From Phycisphaeraceae bacterium (GTDB lineage: Bacteria > Planctomycetota > Phycisphaerae > Phycisphaerales > SM1A02): a stretch of DNA of 64,000 bases. How positions within the stretch are numbered: the first letter of the stretch is position 1; each line of letters begins with the position of its first letter. This document shows positions 1-8,960 of the stretch, in pieces. Under the pieces are notes generated by a model. It did not search any database. It had not been told where the DNA came from and saw nothing but the letters and a program-made list of their open reading frames with translations. The position numbers and the translations under genes are program-made. Location of the stretch: assembly GCA_004213555.1 (NCBI GenBank), contig SHAP01000003.1, positions 62,001-126,000 on the forward strand. Direction: 5' to 3'.

Positions 1-151
1 CCACGGTGATCGTGTTCGGAACTCCAGTCGCACTGAAGGGGTAATCAAAAGAGTCTCCCCCGGCTCCAGTAATATCGAATGGAATCAGTTGGGCTGAAGC
101 CAAAGAGCCAACACTGGTGGCCGCCGCCATGGCGAGTTTTGAAAATTGCAT
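1..151 (-). CDS. secreted protein, N-terminal part only
   Basis: The 5' end of a minus-strand gene that leaves the window at base 1. The visible 50 residues start with a Sec signal peptide (MQFSKLAMAAATSVGSLASA, probable cut before Gln), followed by a Gly/Asp-rich mature start. I chose the ATG at 151 because a GGAG lies 6 bases upstream; an ATG at 157 is in the same frame but directly abuts that GGAG. The family cannot be named. Its style resembles the small secreted PEP-CTERM-type proteins of Phycisphaerae, which is inference only. It is divergent from the gene at 283. Confidence 0.6.
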   Translation of the reverse strand, partial: MQFSKLAMAAATSVGSLASAQLIPFDITGAGGDSFDYPFSATGVPNTITV

Positions 152-282
152 GTTCATCTCCAGATCTGCAAAGGGCCGCGCCGAGCTGCGCGATCACCCA
201 AGTGACAAGATACGTCCAAATCAGGACTTTTCGATGAGGTTTTGGGCGATTCTGCCCAGAAGAAGGACCGATAGTTGATCAA

Positions 283-1563
283 ATGCCACCCCGTTCTCCA
301 AAACCTATTCCCAGCTGGCAGGGTGCCTTGGCGGCCGGAGGCAGTGTCTTTGGGCTCTGGATGGTGCTTTCATGTTTGGGATTTGCCGCACCCGCGGAAT
401 TGACTTTTGATGAGCGTTTCATGCTGCCAGTGGTGGAGCAACTCGCAGATCGCTGGCCCGAGCCCTCCGTATTTTGGGATTTCGAAGACACCAAGGGGCC
501 CGCCTTTTTTGTCCCCGCGGCAATCTTGTTCGATGCGGGGGTCGGCTTAGAAGGACTTCGATTGATCAACTTGATGTTGGCCATCGGCTCCGCCGGGCTG
601 GTGGGGATGCTGATGAAAAAGAACTGGCAGACGGCAGCTGTGGCTGGTGTGCTGCTGGCGGTGCTGCCGTATCACACTGTCCTGAGCCACTTGTTCATGA
701 GCGAGCCTTCATTTGTGCTGGGCAGCATCATCTTGGGCATTCTTGCAACCACTGGACCAAAAGGAGAACCAGGTTTTTGGCGACCACTGGCCTTTGGATT
801 GGGGCTCACGGTTCTCTTGCATCAAAGAGCGCATGCGGTTGTCCCCGCTGCAGCCGCAGTGCTTGTGGCATTCCAACGCGATGGCTCCTCGGCCTGGCGT
901 TATGGACTCGCCGGGCTCGCGGCCGGCATTTTGCGATTGCCTCTGTATGTTGAATGGGGTGGCTTGGTCAGCCCAGAGTACGCGAGTCGATATGGCTTGG
1001 GATTCTCACCAGAAGCAGTGGTGTACCTGCTTGGCGCACTCGCGCCGTTGGTGTGGATTGGTGTGCCTCTTGGATGGACAAAGAAGCCAAGGGTGATGGC
1101 CTGGGTTGGAATCGTTGCGATCACCATGGCTTTGGTTGCCGGACCAGACCTTTCCAGCCCCGATGGTGGCCTGCGACCCGACGGCACGTCTCCGCTTCGT
1201 TTTCAAGGGCTTCTGGCCACAGCAGTCCTCAAATTACCCCTCAGCATTCAATCATTCGCGGTGCCACTTGCCGTTGCGGTGGGCACGATGGGGCTCACGG
1301 GGCTCTACCTGCAAATGCCCAAACCAGGACTCAACGAAAATGATGGTTTTCCCAGGTACGGGTGGTTCCTGCTCGCTTTTGGATGCTTGCTGTATCTCGG
1401 GACGCGAGGCGCGGTGTATGACCGCTATCTCCTGTGCTTCGGGTGCGGCCTTCCTATTCTGCTGGTGCGACACACGCCGGGCTGGGCGATTGGGGCACAA
1501 GGCGGTCTTTGGTTGCTGCTGACGTTCTGGTCAGCGAGCCAGTGGCTTGACCCATCGGTTTAG
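283..1563 (+). CDS. multi-pass membrane protein, GT-C glycosyltransferase-like
   Basis: A 426-aa, very hydrophobic protein with about ten predicted membrane segments, the first near residues 14-36. An Asp-Glu pair follows at residues 43-44 in the first extracytoplasmic loop, and a TKGPAFF stretch lies a little later. This resembles the acidic pair and the K-P/G-P motif of the GT-C (PMT_2/ArnT-like) fold, whose members move sugars from polyprenyl phosphates onto lipids or proteins outside the membrane. The family call rests on topology and these two motifs and is moderate. It stands alone, divergent from the gene at 151 and converging on the metallopeptidase. No strong Shine-Dalgarno is seen. 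Confidence 0.5.
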   Translation: MPPRSPKPIPSWQGALAAGGSVFGLWMVLSCLGFAAPAELTFDERFMLPVVEQLADRWPEPSVFWDFEDTKGPAFFVPAAILFDAGVGLEGLRLINLMLAIGSAGLVGMLMKKNWQTAAVAGVLLAVLPYHTVLSHLFMSEPSFVLGSIILGILATTGPKGEPGFWRPLAFGLGLTVLLHQRAHAVVPAAAAVLVAFQRDGSSAWRYGLAGLAAGILRLPLYVEWGGLVSPEYASRYGLGFSPEAVVYLLGALAPLVWIGVPLGWTKKPRVMAWVGIVAITMALVAGPDLSSPDGGLRPDGTSPLRFQGLLATAVLKLPLSIQSFAVPLAVAVGTMGLTGLYLQMPKPGLNENDGFPRYGWFLLAFGCLLYLGTRGAVYDRYLLCFGCGLPILLVRHTPGWAIGAQGGLWLLLTFWSASQWLDPSV

Positions 1564-1650
1564 AAGTTTTGACAAATCATGCCGATCGCTGACGCGAGAC
1601 ACCACCAAGCTTCTTCACACAAGCCATGGCTTTGAGGGCATAGTGCGCAT

Positions 1651-1680
1651 ATGAAAGGCCCCCCGACTGGGTCGGGGGGC
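1651..1680 (-). terminator. rho-independent terminator of the metallopeptidase gene
   Basis: A perfect 10-bp GC-rich stem (1658-1667 with 1671-1680) has a 3-base loop. Read on the minus strand it lies about 35 bases after the stop at 1714 and is followed by CTTT. It may also stop transcripts arriving from the plus-strand gene that ends at 1563. Confidence 0.75.
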
Positions 1681-1713
1681 GTCATTGTGAAATGCATTGG
1701 CGTTCTGCCGCGT

Positions 1714-4557
1714 TTACGGGCAGGGGCCAAAGGCGGACAGCAGGCCGATCAGGTCATCAAAGCCAACGGTGCCTGACCCATCAACATCTTCTGGGCAGCC
1801 AGAACATGTGCTGTCCCAAGCGGAGAGCAGGGACACCAGGTCGTTGAAATCGACGGTTCCATTGCCATCGGCATCGCCTGGGCAGGTTGGACCGTCATCA
1901 ATGCACTCCGTCGCCAAGAGACGGACACCATCAACAGCGGCTTCCACCACCGAGCCTTCGCCGGTGTCTTGGGCAATAAAGCGGATGCGGAAGTTGGTGC
2001 TGTTGGGCACGTAAGAGCTCACCAAGAACTGCTTCTGGTACCAACCGCCATCGGCTTCGGCCACTGGGCCAACCACTTCAAGGCCAACCCAACTCAGTCC
2101 ACCGTCACCCGACACCTGGACAAACATGGTGTCTTGGTTGGGTGATGCACCAACTGCGTTGTTGAACCAACGCGAGTATGAGATCACCGAACCGGGCGCG
2201 GATGCGTCGAGGGCTGGGGATGTCAAAATGGTCTGCCCGTCGTCGACATCACTGTTGCAGTTGCCTGCGTTGGAGTTGTCTGTCAAGAAGCAGATGCCAG
2301 AACCATCGGCGTCGCTCGTGGGGTCGCCTCGGTCGCAGTCAATCGGTACACCGCGGCCCCATTGTCCGTCGGCGGCCGTGCCACTCACGGTCCAACCGGT
2401 GTCGGTTTGGAAATCATCCTCAAACGCAATGATCTCACCGGTGGCACCAATTCCAGAGAATTGACTGTTCGGAGAAGGCACCGACGTCTGACCACCTGGC
2501 CAGTAGAAAACATCTCCCGTTGTGGCTTCCGCGGAGAAGTAATAGCCAATCGCCTCGTCGCATTCGATGTCAGAGAACGACAAGAGATACTGGCTGTCTG
2601 CCACTTGTGGCATGGCGATGGCTTCCACGGTGCCATTGGAGCGGGCGATGTGAAGCGTGCCGGTATTGGGAACGGGCTGGAAGGAGAGCCCAGAGACGTT
2701 CATCGCAAAGTCAACCCCATCAAACGGGCTGATGACCGAAGGCGTTCCGTTGGGGAATTCAAAGTCCAAGCCCGAGAGCTCAGGAGCATCAAACCCGTGA
2801 ACGGCGAACCCAGCCGCGATTTCAAAGTAGTTCGGTGAACCATTGTTGAGATTGCCGTCGTCGTCGTCGAGCGTGAGGATGTCGATCAAGATGTCTTGCT
2901 GAATGGAACCACCGGAGTGCAGTGGAATCATGTTCACGTACAAATCGCCCATGTAAAAATTGGCTTGGTCTGGTGTCATCCCACTGTCTTCGAGCGCCGC
3001 AACACAGTCCCAGACACATCCTGAGATCAATTGGCCACATGAGTGAATCGCTGACCCACAAGAAGAACAACCAGAGGTACTAAAGGTGCATGTGTTGTCC
3101 GCGTTTCGAATACCGCTGTTGCAGTCATTGGTGAAGAATCCTCGAGCAAGCTGCGAGTCACGCTCAATGAGCACTCCCATGACGTCACCAGATCCTTCAC
3201 CAAACTCGTTTTGACCTGAACCACCAACGTTCACCAAGTGGTGGCCATATTCGTGGTGAACGATGACCGAGAACGCTGTGTTGTTGCAGCCGCCACCCGC
3301 GCTGTAGAAGTTGATAGACGAGCCGTTGTAAAACGCATTGCAACTGCCAGAAACACCAAGGTTGATGTCCCAATTGAATTGATTGCCGATCGTCGGATAC
3401 GAGGGATTCCGGGCCAGTGTGAAATCACGGACCACATTCGATTCGATGTAGGCGTTCATGGCCGCTTTGCCAGACTCGTCCGTGGGGTTCAAAGCGATGT
3501 TGAAGGGCACCCCAGACTCAATGTTGACCGATTGGCTGTACGGCGTGCCCGACGCGTAATTCACATCAAAATACCGGCCGTCAACTGTCAAAGTGCGCTG
3601 CCCCCCGACCAGACCGGTGGCATTGCCTTCGTAATCCGTGTAAATGGTTCCATTGACGTTGTCCGGGATCGCCAGGTAAGGCATGCCCACTTGGAATTCG
3701 GGATCGCACGCTTCCGCCCGGCTGGAAGTGGTATTGGCACCCGTCACCACACCATCGATGGCGGTGGCCGAGGCAAAGATTGCATTTGCAATTCGCTCGT
3801 TGTGCGTGCAGTTCAGCACGAGGTTTTCTTTACGCAACAGCTCGCCAGAATTGGCATCAATGATGTATCGAGCTTTCTGGTAGTTGTCGAGGTCACGAAC
3901 GGTTCCCACCTCGGCATCGAAGACGTAAGCAAATGTTGCCGGAACGCTTTCGAAGTCGTAGCCGGCGTACACCACCAACTCGGGTTCCGAGACGTAGACA
4001 AAATCATCGCCCAAGAAGTCTGCCGCGCGGGCATCCACCATGCTTCGTTCAATGCCAACCGGCCTCGACACCCCGGCCAAAGCTTCAACATTGCGGAGAT
4101 CCGTTCCGATTGAAACCGCGGGATATCCAGAATCGTTGCGAACCAAAACCTGCAGTCGGCTGTTGTACACCGGTACGCCTTGCACATTTTGCTTGAAATA
4201 CACTGCCGTAAATTTGTACGTCTCAGTTGCTTGATCCCACATGAGAGTTTGCTCGGTGCGATCATCACCGGGGAATGGTCCCGCCAACATCAAGTCCTTG
4301 GGGGCAAGACCCCAGATTCCAGACCACTCACGCACAACCTTCATCGCGGTTGCACGCGGTGAAGATCCTGTCTCCATCGGGCGACCGAAAATGCGATTGA
4401 GCCGGCCGTCGGGAGCCTTCCAGGTGCCAACACCGGGGAATTCGGTTTGCAGTCGTTGCAGTTCAAAGGAATCAACGATTGGGCCGGTGTTTTGGATTTC
4501 GGTCGTCAGGAGGGTTCCTGAGACAAGACCGATGGTCATGGTAGATAAGAAAGGCAT
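1714..4557 (-). CDS. secreted M36/M4-type zinc metallopeptidase with dockerin-like tail
   Basis: A 947-aa secreted zinc peptidase. The start at 4557 has GGAG 5 bases upstream; an ORF extension to 4596 lacks this. The N-terminal third resembles the FTP/PepSY inhibitory propeptide of thermolysin and fungalysin. The active site is HEYGH (His435, Glu436, His439), with the third ligand probably Glu454 in EFGEGSGD, which fits gluzincins close to M36. A jelly-roll-like domain (about residues 700-880) follows. The protein ends in two dockerin-like calcium loops (GDADGNGTVDFNDL and DVDGSGTVGFDDL). It probably degrades extracellular protein. The gene is monocistronic with its own terminator and is divergent from the kynurenine operon. 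Confidence 0.85.
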   Translation of the reverse strand: MPFLSTMTIGLVSGTLLTTEIQNTGPIVDSFELQRLQTEFPGVGTWKAPDGRLNRIFGRPMETGSSPRATAMKVVREWSGIWGLAPKDLMLAGPFPGDDRTEQTLMWDQATETYKFTAVYFKQNVQGVPVYNSRLQVLVRNDSGYPAVSIGTDLRNVEALAGVSRPVGIERSMVDARAADFLGDDFVYVSEPELVVYAGYDFESVPATFAYVFDAEVGTVRDLDNYQKARYIIDANSGELLRKENLVLNCTHNERIANAIFASATAIDGVVTGANTTSSRAEACDPEFQVGMPYLAIPDNVNGTIYTDYEGNATGLVGGQRTLTVDGRYFDVNYASGTPYSQSVNIESGVPFNIALNPTDESGKAAMNAYIESNVVRDFTLARNPSYPTIGNQFNWDINLGVSGSCNAFYNGSSINFYSAGGGCNNTAFSVIVHHEYGHHLVNVGGSGQNEFGEGSGDVMGVLIERDSQLARGFFTNDCNSGIRNADNTCTFSTSGCSSCGSAIHSCGQLISGCVWDCVAALEDSGMTPDQANFYMGDLYVNMIPLHSGGSIQQDILIDILTLDDDDGNLNNGSPNYFEIAAGFAVHGFDAPELSGLDFEFPNGTPSVISPFDGVDFAMNVSGLSFQPVPNTGTLHIARSNGTVEAIAMPQVADSQYLLSFSDIECDEAIGYYFSAEATTGDVFYWPGGQTSVPSPNSQFSGIGATGEIIAFEDDFQTDTGWTVSGTAADGQWGRGVPIDCDRGDPTSDADGSGICFLTDNSNAGNCNSDVDDGQTILTSPALDASAPGSVISYSRWFNNAVGASPNQDTMFVQVSGDGGLSWVGLEVVGPVAEADGGWYQKQFLVSSYVPNSTNFRIRFIAQDTGEGSVVEAAVDGVRLLATECIDDGPTCPGDADGNGTVDFNDLVSLLSAWDSTCSGCPEDVDGSGTVGFDDLIGLLSAFGPCP

Positions 4558-4600
4558 GGTTACTCCGTTCGGGCATGCGGGCCACTCGGCCCCCACTGGT

Positions 4601-4710
4601 CAATAAGGTCCCAAATCTGGGACATGTCAACTTATCTATACGTTCCTGTGAAGTACAGGATGCAGGCTGGAAGAATTGTTCGTATAAATGGACGAGTTCA
4701 TGGCTTCCAG
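4601..4710. promoter_or_regulatory. divergent intergenic region with palindromes
   Basis: This region lies between the metallopeptidase (minus) and the kynurenine operon (plus). On the minus strand TTGACA (4625-4630) is a good -35 box, but the matching -10 near 4602-4607 is poor. Its spacer contains the palindrome GTCCCA-aatc-TGGGAC (4608-4623). A second palindrome, TCCTGT-gaagt-ACAGGA, spans 4644-4660. CTGGAAG (4667-4673) and CTTCCAG (4704-4710) form a wider inverted pair. These could be operators for a repressor of tryptophan catabolism; nothing here identifies the protein. Confidence 0.35.
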
Positions 4711-4789
4711 ACCCTGAAATGTCCGAGAATCTGCCGAGCGTGGCGTATTTCACTACTCTCAGCGCTTCCTTAGCAGAGGAGAAAAAGTG

Positions 4790-5383
4790 ATGTCCCACCG
4801 CATCGAACACGGGATGGTGGCCCCCGCCCCCGAACACCTGCTGCAATGGATTCAAGCCAACCGGGCCGACATGCGCCCGCCTGTCTCCAACAAGTACCTC
4901 TACGACGGTCAAGATTTCTTTGCCATGTGCATTGCTGGTCCCAATGCCAGGAACGACTATCACATCACCGACAGTGAAGAATTCTTCTTGCAGCTGCAAG
5001 GCGACATCGTGGTCACGCTTCTCGAAGAAAACGGCCCGAGGCATGTTCGAATTCGCGAAGGTGAGACCTTCATGATTCCAGGAGGCGTGCCCCACGCACC
5101 GCAACGCCCTCCCAACACATTGGGCTTGGTGATCGAAAGACGTCGCCCCCCGGGCGAGCAAGAAGCGCTTCGCTTCGTGTGTGAATCTTGCGGTGCGGTG
5201 GTTGAAGATTTGATGTTCGACTGTGCGGACATCGTCGAACACTTCCGAGAAGCCATGTTGGCTTTTTGGGCCGACGAAGAGCGTTCAACCTGCCAGTGTG
5301 GTGTCCGGGTCATGCCGCCCCAACCCATTGAGCGAATTGAGTTTGAACCGAAGGTGAAGATTGTTCGAAAGGGGGACGAATGA
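4790..5383 (+). CDS. nbaC: 3-hydroxyanthranilate 3,4-dioxygenase (HAAO)
   Basis: This cytosolic non-heme iron dioxygenase opens 3-hydroxyanthranilate to 2-amino-3-carboxymuconate semialdehyde (ACMS). It is 197 aa, the usual bacterial length. The cupin ligands are visible as His and Glu in YHITDSEEFF and His in GGVPHAPQ. The C-terminal rubredoxin-like Fe/Zn site of bacterial HAAO appears as CESC and CQC. The ATG at 4790 is preferred over a GTG at 4787 because GAGGAG (4776-4781) is 8 bases upstream. It is the first gene of a six-gene operon and overlaps the next by ATGA. Confidence 0.93.
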   Translation: MSHRIEHGMVAPAPEHLLQWIQANRADMRPPVSNKYLYDGQDFFAMCIAGPNARNDYHITDSEEFFLQLQGDIVVTLLEENGPRHVRIREGETFMIPGGVPHAPQRPPNTLGLVIERRRPPGEQEALRFVCESCGAVVEDLMFDCADIVEHFREAMLAFWADEERSTCQCGVRVMPPQPIERIEFEPKVKIVRKGDE

Positions 5384-6414
5384 ATCGACTGATCGACGTT
5401 CACGCCCACATGTTGCCTCCCGAACTCCCAGACATGAAAGCACTGACGGGTCGATCCGGCTGGATTTCTCTCGATGGGAACAAAGATGGTCGAGTGACCA
5501 TGCGTCAAGACGAGCATATGTTTCGAACCGTGGAGCCTGAGTGCTGTTGCGATGATCGGCGTAGAGAATTCAACGCCGCCCATGGGGTCGATGTTCAAGT
5601 GGTCTCCACCGTTCCGGTTCTCTTTTCAGATTTTGCCCCTGCCGAAGAAGCACTGGTTCTTCATCGGTACCTCAACGATCACTTTGTTGAAGTGCAAGAT
5701 CGTCATCCCGACCACTTTGTTGCGTTCGGCACCGTTCCCCTGCAGGACCCTGAGTTGGCCGTCCAAGAGTTGCACCGCATTGCGAAAATTGGTCTGATCG
5801 GCGTTCAGATTGGCACACAAGCGGGCGGGCGAGAACTCGATGACCCTCAATTTGATGTCTTCTGGGAGGCGTGTGTTCAACTTGACCTTCCCATCTTGGT
5901 GCACCCTTGGGACATGCTTGGCTCAGACCGGATGAGCCGCCACTGGCTGCAATGGCTGGTGGGAATGCCCAGCGAAACCGCTCTTGCCGTAGCTTCCATG
6001 ATCTTGGGGGGAGTCTTTGAGAAGCACCCTGATCTTCGGGTCTGCTTTGCCCACGGAGGCGGAGCGTTCCCATTCATTTTGGGCCGAATTGATCATGGCT
6101 TCCGAATGCGGCCAGATTTGGTGGCTACCAAGACTCAATCATTGCCGAGTTCGCTGCTGGGTCGATTTTGGGTCGACTCCGGTGTCCACGATGATGACGC
6201 GCTTCGGTTCCTGGTTGACCGAATCGGTTCCGATCGTGTGTGCGCGGGATCTGATGCACCATTTCCACTGGGAGAAGCCGTGCCCGGAGAATCAGTCGTC
6301 CGATCACAACAACTCACCCATGGCGAGCAACAACGCATACTGTGGGACAACGCTCTTGCCTTCCTCGGAAACCGCGCCCAAGGCCGGCTGAAGCATCACT
6401 TCTCCCACGCCTAA
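5380..6414 (+). CDS. nbaD: 2-amino-3-carboxymuconate-6-semialdehyde decarboxylase (ACMSD)
   Basis: A 344-aa amidohydrolase-superfamily decarboxylase that converts ACMS to 2-aminomuconate semialdehyde and so diverts flux away from quinolinate and NAD. Metal ligands are visible: HAH at residues 9-11, the His of LVHPWDM, the His of AHGGGAFP and the Asp of GSDAPFP, which is the ACMSD arrangement. The start codon overlaps the HAAO stop (ATGA). Its pairing with HAAO and with an aldehyde dehydrogenase and deaminase in the facing operon supports a catabolic rather than a NAD-making role. Confidence 0.92.
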   Translation: MNRLIDVHAHMLPPELPDMKALTGRSGWISLDGNKDGRVTMRQDEHMFRTVEPECCCDDRRREFNAAHGVDVQVVSTVPVLFSDFAPAEEALVLHRYLNDHFVEVQDRHPDHFVAFGTVPLQDPELAVQELHRIAKIGLIGVQIGTQAGGRELDDPQFDVFWEACVQLDLPILVHPWDMLGSDRMSRHWLQWLVGMPSETALAVASMILGGVFEKHPDLRVCFAHGGGAFPFILGRIDHGFRMRPDLVATKTQSLPSSLLGRFWVDSGVHDDDALRFLVDRIGSDRVCAGSDAPFPLGEAVPGESVVRSQQLTHGEQQRILWDNALAFLGNRAQGRLKHHFSHA

Positions 6415-6432
6415 AATTTACCTCCTGTGCCA

Positions 6433-7698
6433 ATGACCACCTCTCGACTCGAACTGTTGCATGCCGAAGCGCTTCGTCTCGATGAAAGCGACCCCGCGCC
6501 GAAGCGGGACGCCTTTGAATTGCCCCACAATGACAAAGGCACGCTGGCGTACCTCACCGGCAACAGTCTGGGACCTCTGCCCAAACAAACCAGAAGCGAA
6601 CTGGCCACCGAGCTTGACGATTGGAGCCGTCTGGCCGTTGATGCCCACTTTGAAGGCAGCCATCCGTGGTACGACGCCCACCTCGCACTTGCGGACCCAG
6701 GCGGTCGACTGGTTGGCGCTCACCCCCACGAGGTGGTTTGGATGAACGGACTCACCGTCAACCTTCACCTCCTGCTCGCCAGCTTTTGGCGGCCTCAAGG
6801 GAAACGAACCAAAATCTTGATGGACGCTCCAGCCTTTCCCAGCGACACCTATGCCATCAAGTCACATTTGCGTCAGCGCGGCTTTGATCCTGATGAGCAT
6901 TTGATTGTCGTCAACTCTGGAACCGAAGAAGCCACGGCACCTGAAGTGCTCGAAGCGGCCATTGCGGACGCCGGCGACACGTTGGCATTGGGCATGATCG
7001 CTGGTGTCAATTTCCTGACCGGACAAGTGCATCCCATTGCTCGAATCACCGAAGCCTTGCACGGCGTGGGCGCTTTGGCCGGCTGGGATTTGGCCCACGC
7101 CGCCGGGAACATCGAGCTGCAGCTGCATGAAGACCAGGTGGACTTTGCCGCTTGGTGTTCATACAAGTATCTCAATGGCGGCCCTGGTGGATTGTCGGGC
7201 GTCTACATTCATGAACGGCACGCCCATGACACCAAGCGGCCTCGATTTGGTGGGTGGTGGGGCAACGACCCTTCCACCCGATTCAAGATGCACCAGATCC
7301 CCGACTTCCATCCCGTGCCGTCTGCCGATGCGTGGCAACTGTCCAACCCCCCCATCATGGCATTGGCTCCGCTGCGTTCGGCATTGGCGCTGTTCGACGA
7401 GGTCGGCATGCCAAAGCTTCGATCTCGAAGCCAACGATTGACCGGGTGGCTTCGCAAACAACTTCCCTCTTGGGTGGAAGTGATGACCCCCCAAGACGCA
7501 CAAGGCGCTCAACTCTCACTCCGTGTTGAGCAAGCTGATGTTGTGCAAAAATCACTGCAACATGAAGGGGTCGTGTGTGATGTTCGAAAACCAAACATCA
7601 TTCGTGCCGCTCCAGCGCCTTTGTACAACTCCTACGAAGACGCCTATCGACTGGTACGCGCGTTGACGATGGCACACGAACATGGAATCAAGGCATGA
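6433..7698 (+). CDS. kynU: kynureninase
   Basis: A PLP-dependent fold-type I hydrolase that cleaves 3-hydroxykynurenine (or kynurenine) to 3-hydroxyanthranilate (or anthranilate) and alanine. It is about 421 aa, typical of the family. The PLP lysine lies in WCSYKYLNGGPG, a kynureninase signature, and GWDLAHAAGN carries the cofactor Asp. The start is uncertain: ATG at 6433, or GTG at 6427; neither has a clear Shine-Dalgarno. It lies 18 bases after ACMSD and overlaps KMO by ATGA, so translation is probably coupled. Confidence 0.93.
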   Translation: MTTSRLELLHAEALRLDESDPAPKRDAFELPHNDKGTLAYLTGNSLGPLPKQTRSELATELDDWSRLAVDAHFEGSHPWYDAHLALADPGGRLVGAHPHEVVWMNGLTVNLHLLLASFWRPQGKRTKILMDAPAFPSDTYAIKSHLRQRGFDPDEHLIVVNSGTEEATAPEVLEAAIADAGDTLALGMIAGVNFLTGQVHPIARITEALHGVGALAGWDLAHAAGNIELQLHEDQVDFAAWCSYKYLNGGPGGLSGVYIHERHAHDTKRPRFGGWWGNDPSTRFKMHQIPDFHPVPSADAWQLSNPPIMALAPLRSALALFDEVGMPKLRSRSQRLTGWLRKQLPSWVEVMTPQDAQGAQLSLRVEQADVVQKSLQHEGVVCDVRKPNIIRAAPAPLYNSYEDAYRLVRALTMAHEHGIKA

Positions 7699-8948
7699 CG
7701 AAGCCGCAAGTGATTGTGGTTGGGGCTGGATTGGCGGGAAGTCTTTTGGCCGCGCTTTTGGGCCAAAGAAGCGTCAAAACCTTGGTGCTGGAATCACGGC
7801 GTGACCCGAGAAAGCATGGATCCCAAGGCGGAAGATCCATCAATCTGGCCCTCTCAACGCGTGGGCGAACCGCACTGGCCCGCGCGGGTCTCGAAGCGAC
7901 AGTGGTTTCCGATGGCATGCCGATGGCGGCCCGATTGATGCACGATCGCCAGGGAAACTTGACCCGCCAGCCGTACGCCAAAGATGAACAGCAAGCCATT
8001 CTTTCCGTGGGGCGATCACGACTGAACGCCACGCTTCTGGAGGCCGCCGAGCACACTTCGAGTGTGGAGTTTCGCTTCCAACAAAAAGTGACCGGTTTAC
8101 GCGACGACGGCAAAGCCGTGCAACTCGGCAAAGAGTGCCTCGAAGCCGATTTGATCGTCGGTGCAGACGGCGCGGGGAGTGTGGTTCGCCAATCTCTGGA
8201 GGCCTTGAAGTGTTGCCAAAGCGTGACAGAACCACTGGGACACGCGTACAAGGAACTGGAACTTCCGCCTCGACAGGGACGGCATGCGCTCGATCCGGCC
8301 GCGCTGCACATTTGGCCTCGGGGCGGCGAAATGGCGATCGCCTTGCCCAACCCTGACGGCACTTTCACCGGGACCCTGTTCTTTGCCAACGAGACTTTTG
8401 ATCGGTTGAAGAACGAGGCCGAAGCCCGAGACCATCTGCAAACGCATTACCACTCCATGCTTCAACACGTGCCGGATTTTGACAAGCAATGGTCAAACAA
8501 TCCGGTTGGGTTCTTGGGCACACTTCGAGTGGATCAATGGCACCACGGGAACACCGTCCTGATTGGAGACGCCGCCCACGCCATTGTTCCTTTTTACGGA
8601 CAAGGCATGAATGCTGCTTTTGAAGATGTGCGACGCTTGGATGAACTGCACGCCGCAGGAGTCAACAACCTGCCCGAGGTCTTGTTCCAAGAACGCAAAC
8701 CCAATGCCGACGCCATCGCAGAAATGGCATTGATGAACTTTGTGGAGATGCGGGACCACGTCGGCGACCCCATGTTTCTGAATCGCAAAGCACTCGAGCG
8801 CAAGTTGGGACGGTGGATCCCGAAGATGTTCACGCCCCTCTACGACCGAGTGTCCTTTTCCAATCAGCCCTACGCCGACGCACTGCGCCATGGCAAACGC
8901 CAAGACCAACTCTTGCGACGTCTCCAAAGTCTCGGCTTGGGCCGGTAG
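7695..8948 (+). CDS. kmo: kynurenine 3-monooxygenase
   Basis: A 417-aa FAD-dependent hydroxylase that turns kynurenine into 3-hydroxykynurenine with NADPH and O2. It shows the Rossmann VVGAGLAGSLLAALL at residues 7-21, the GGRSINLALSTRG segment typical of KMO, and the second FAD motif GDAAHAIVPFYGQGMNAAFED. Its presence means the pathway runs through the 3-hydroxylated branch, matching HAAO. It overlaps kynU by ATGA and is followed by TDO after 12 bases. Confidence 0.94.
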   Translation: MTKPQVIVVGAGLAGSLLAALLGQRSVKTLVLESRRDPRKHGSQGGRSINLALSTRGRTALARAGLEATVVSDGMPMAARLMHDRQGNLTRQPYAKDEQQAILSVGRSRLNATLLEAAEHTSSVEFRFQQKVTGLRDDGKAVQLGKECLEADLIVGADGAGSVVRQSLEALKCCQSVTEPLGHAYKELELPPRQGRHALDPAALHIWPRGGEMAIALPNPDGTFTGTLFFANETFDRLKNEAEARDHLQTHYHSMLQHVPDFDKQWSNNPVGFLGTLRVDQWHHGNTVLIGDAAHAIVPFYGQGMNAAFEDVRRLDELHAAGVNNLPEVLFQERKPNADAIAEMALMNFVEMRDHVGDPMFLNRKALERKLGRWIPKMFTPLYDRVSFSNQPYADALRHGKRQDQLLRRLQSLGLGR

Positions 8949-8960
8949 GATCCTTACGCC

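Noticed and set aside
1651-1680. The GC-rich palindrome as a possible regulatory site or repeat element.
   Set aside because: Its position just after the metallopeptidase stop and its T-containing flank fit a terminator, and no second copy was noticed.
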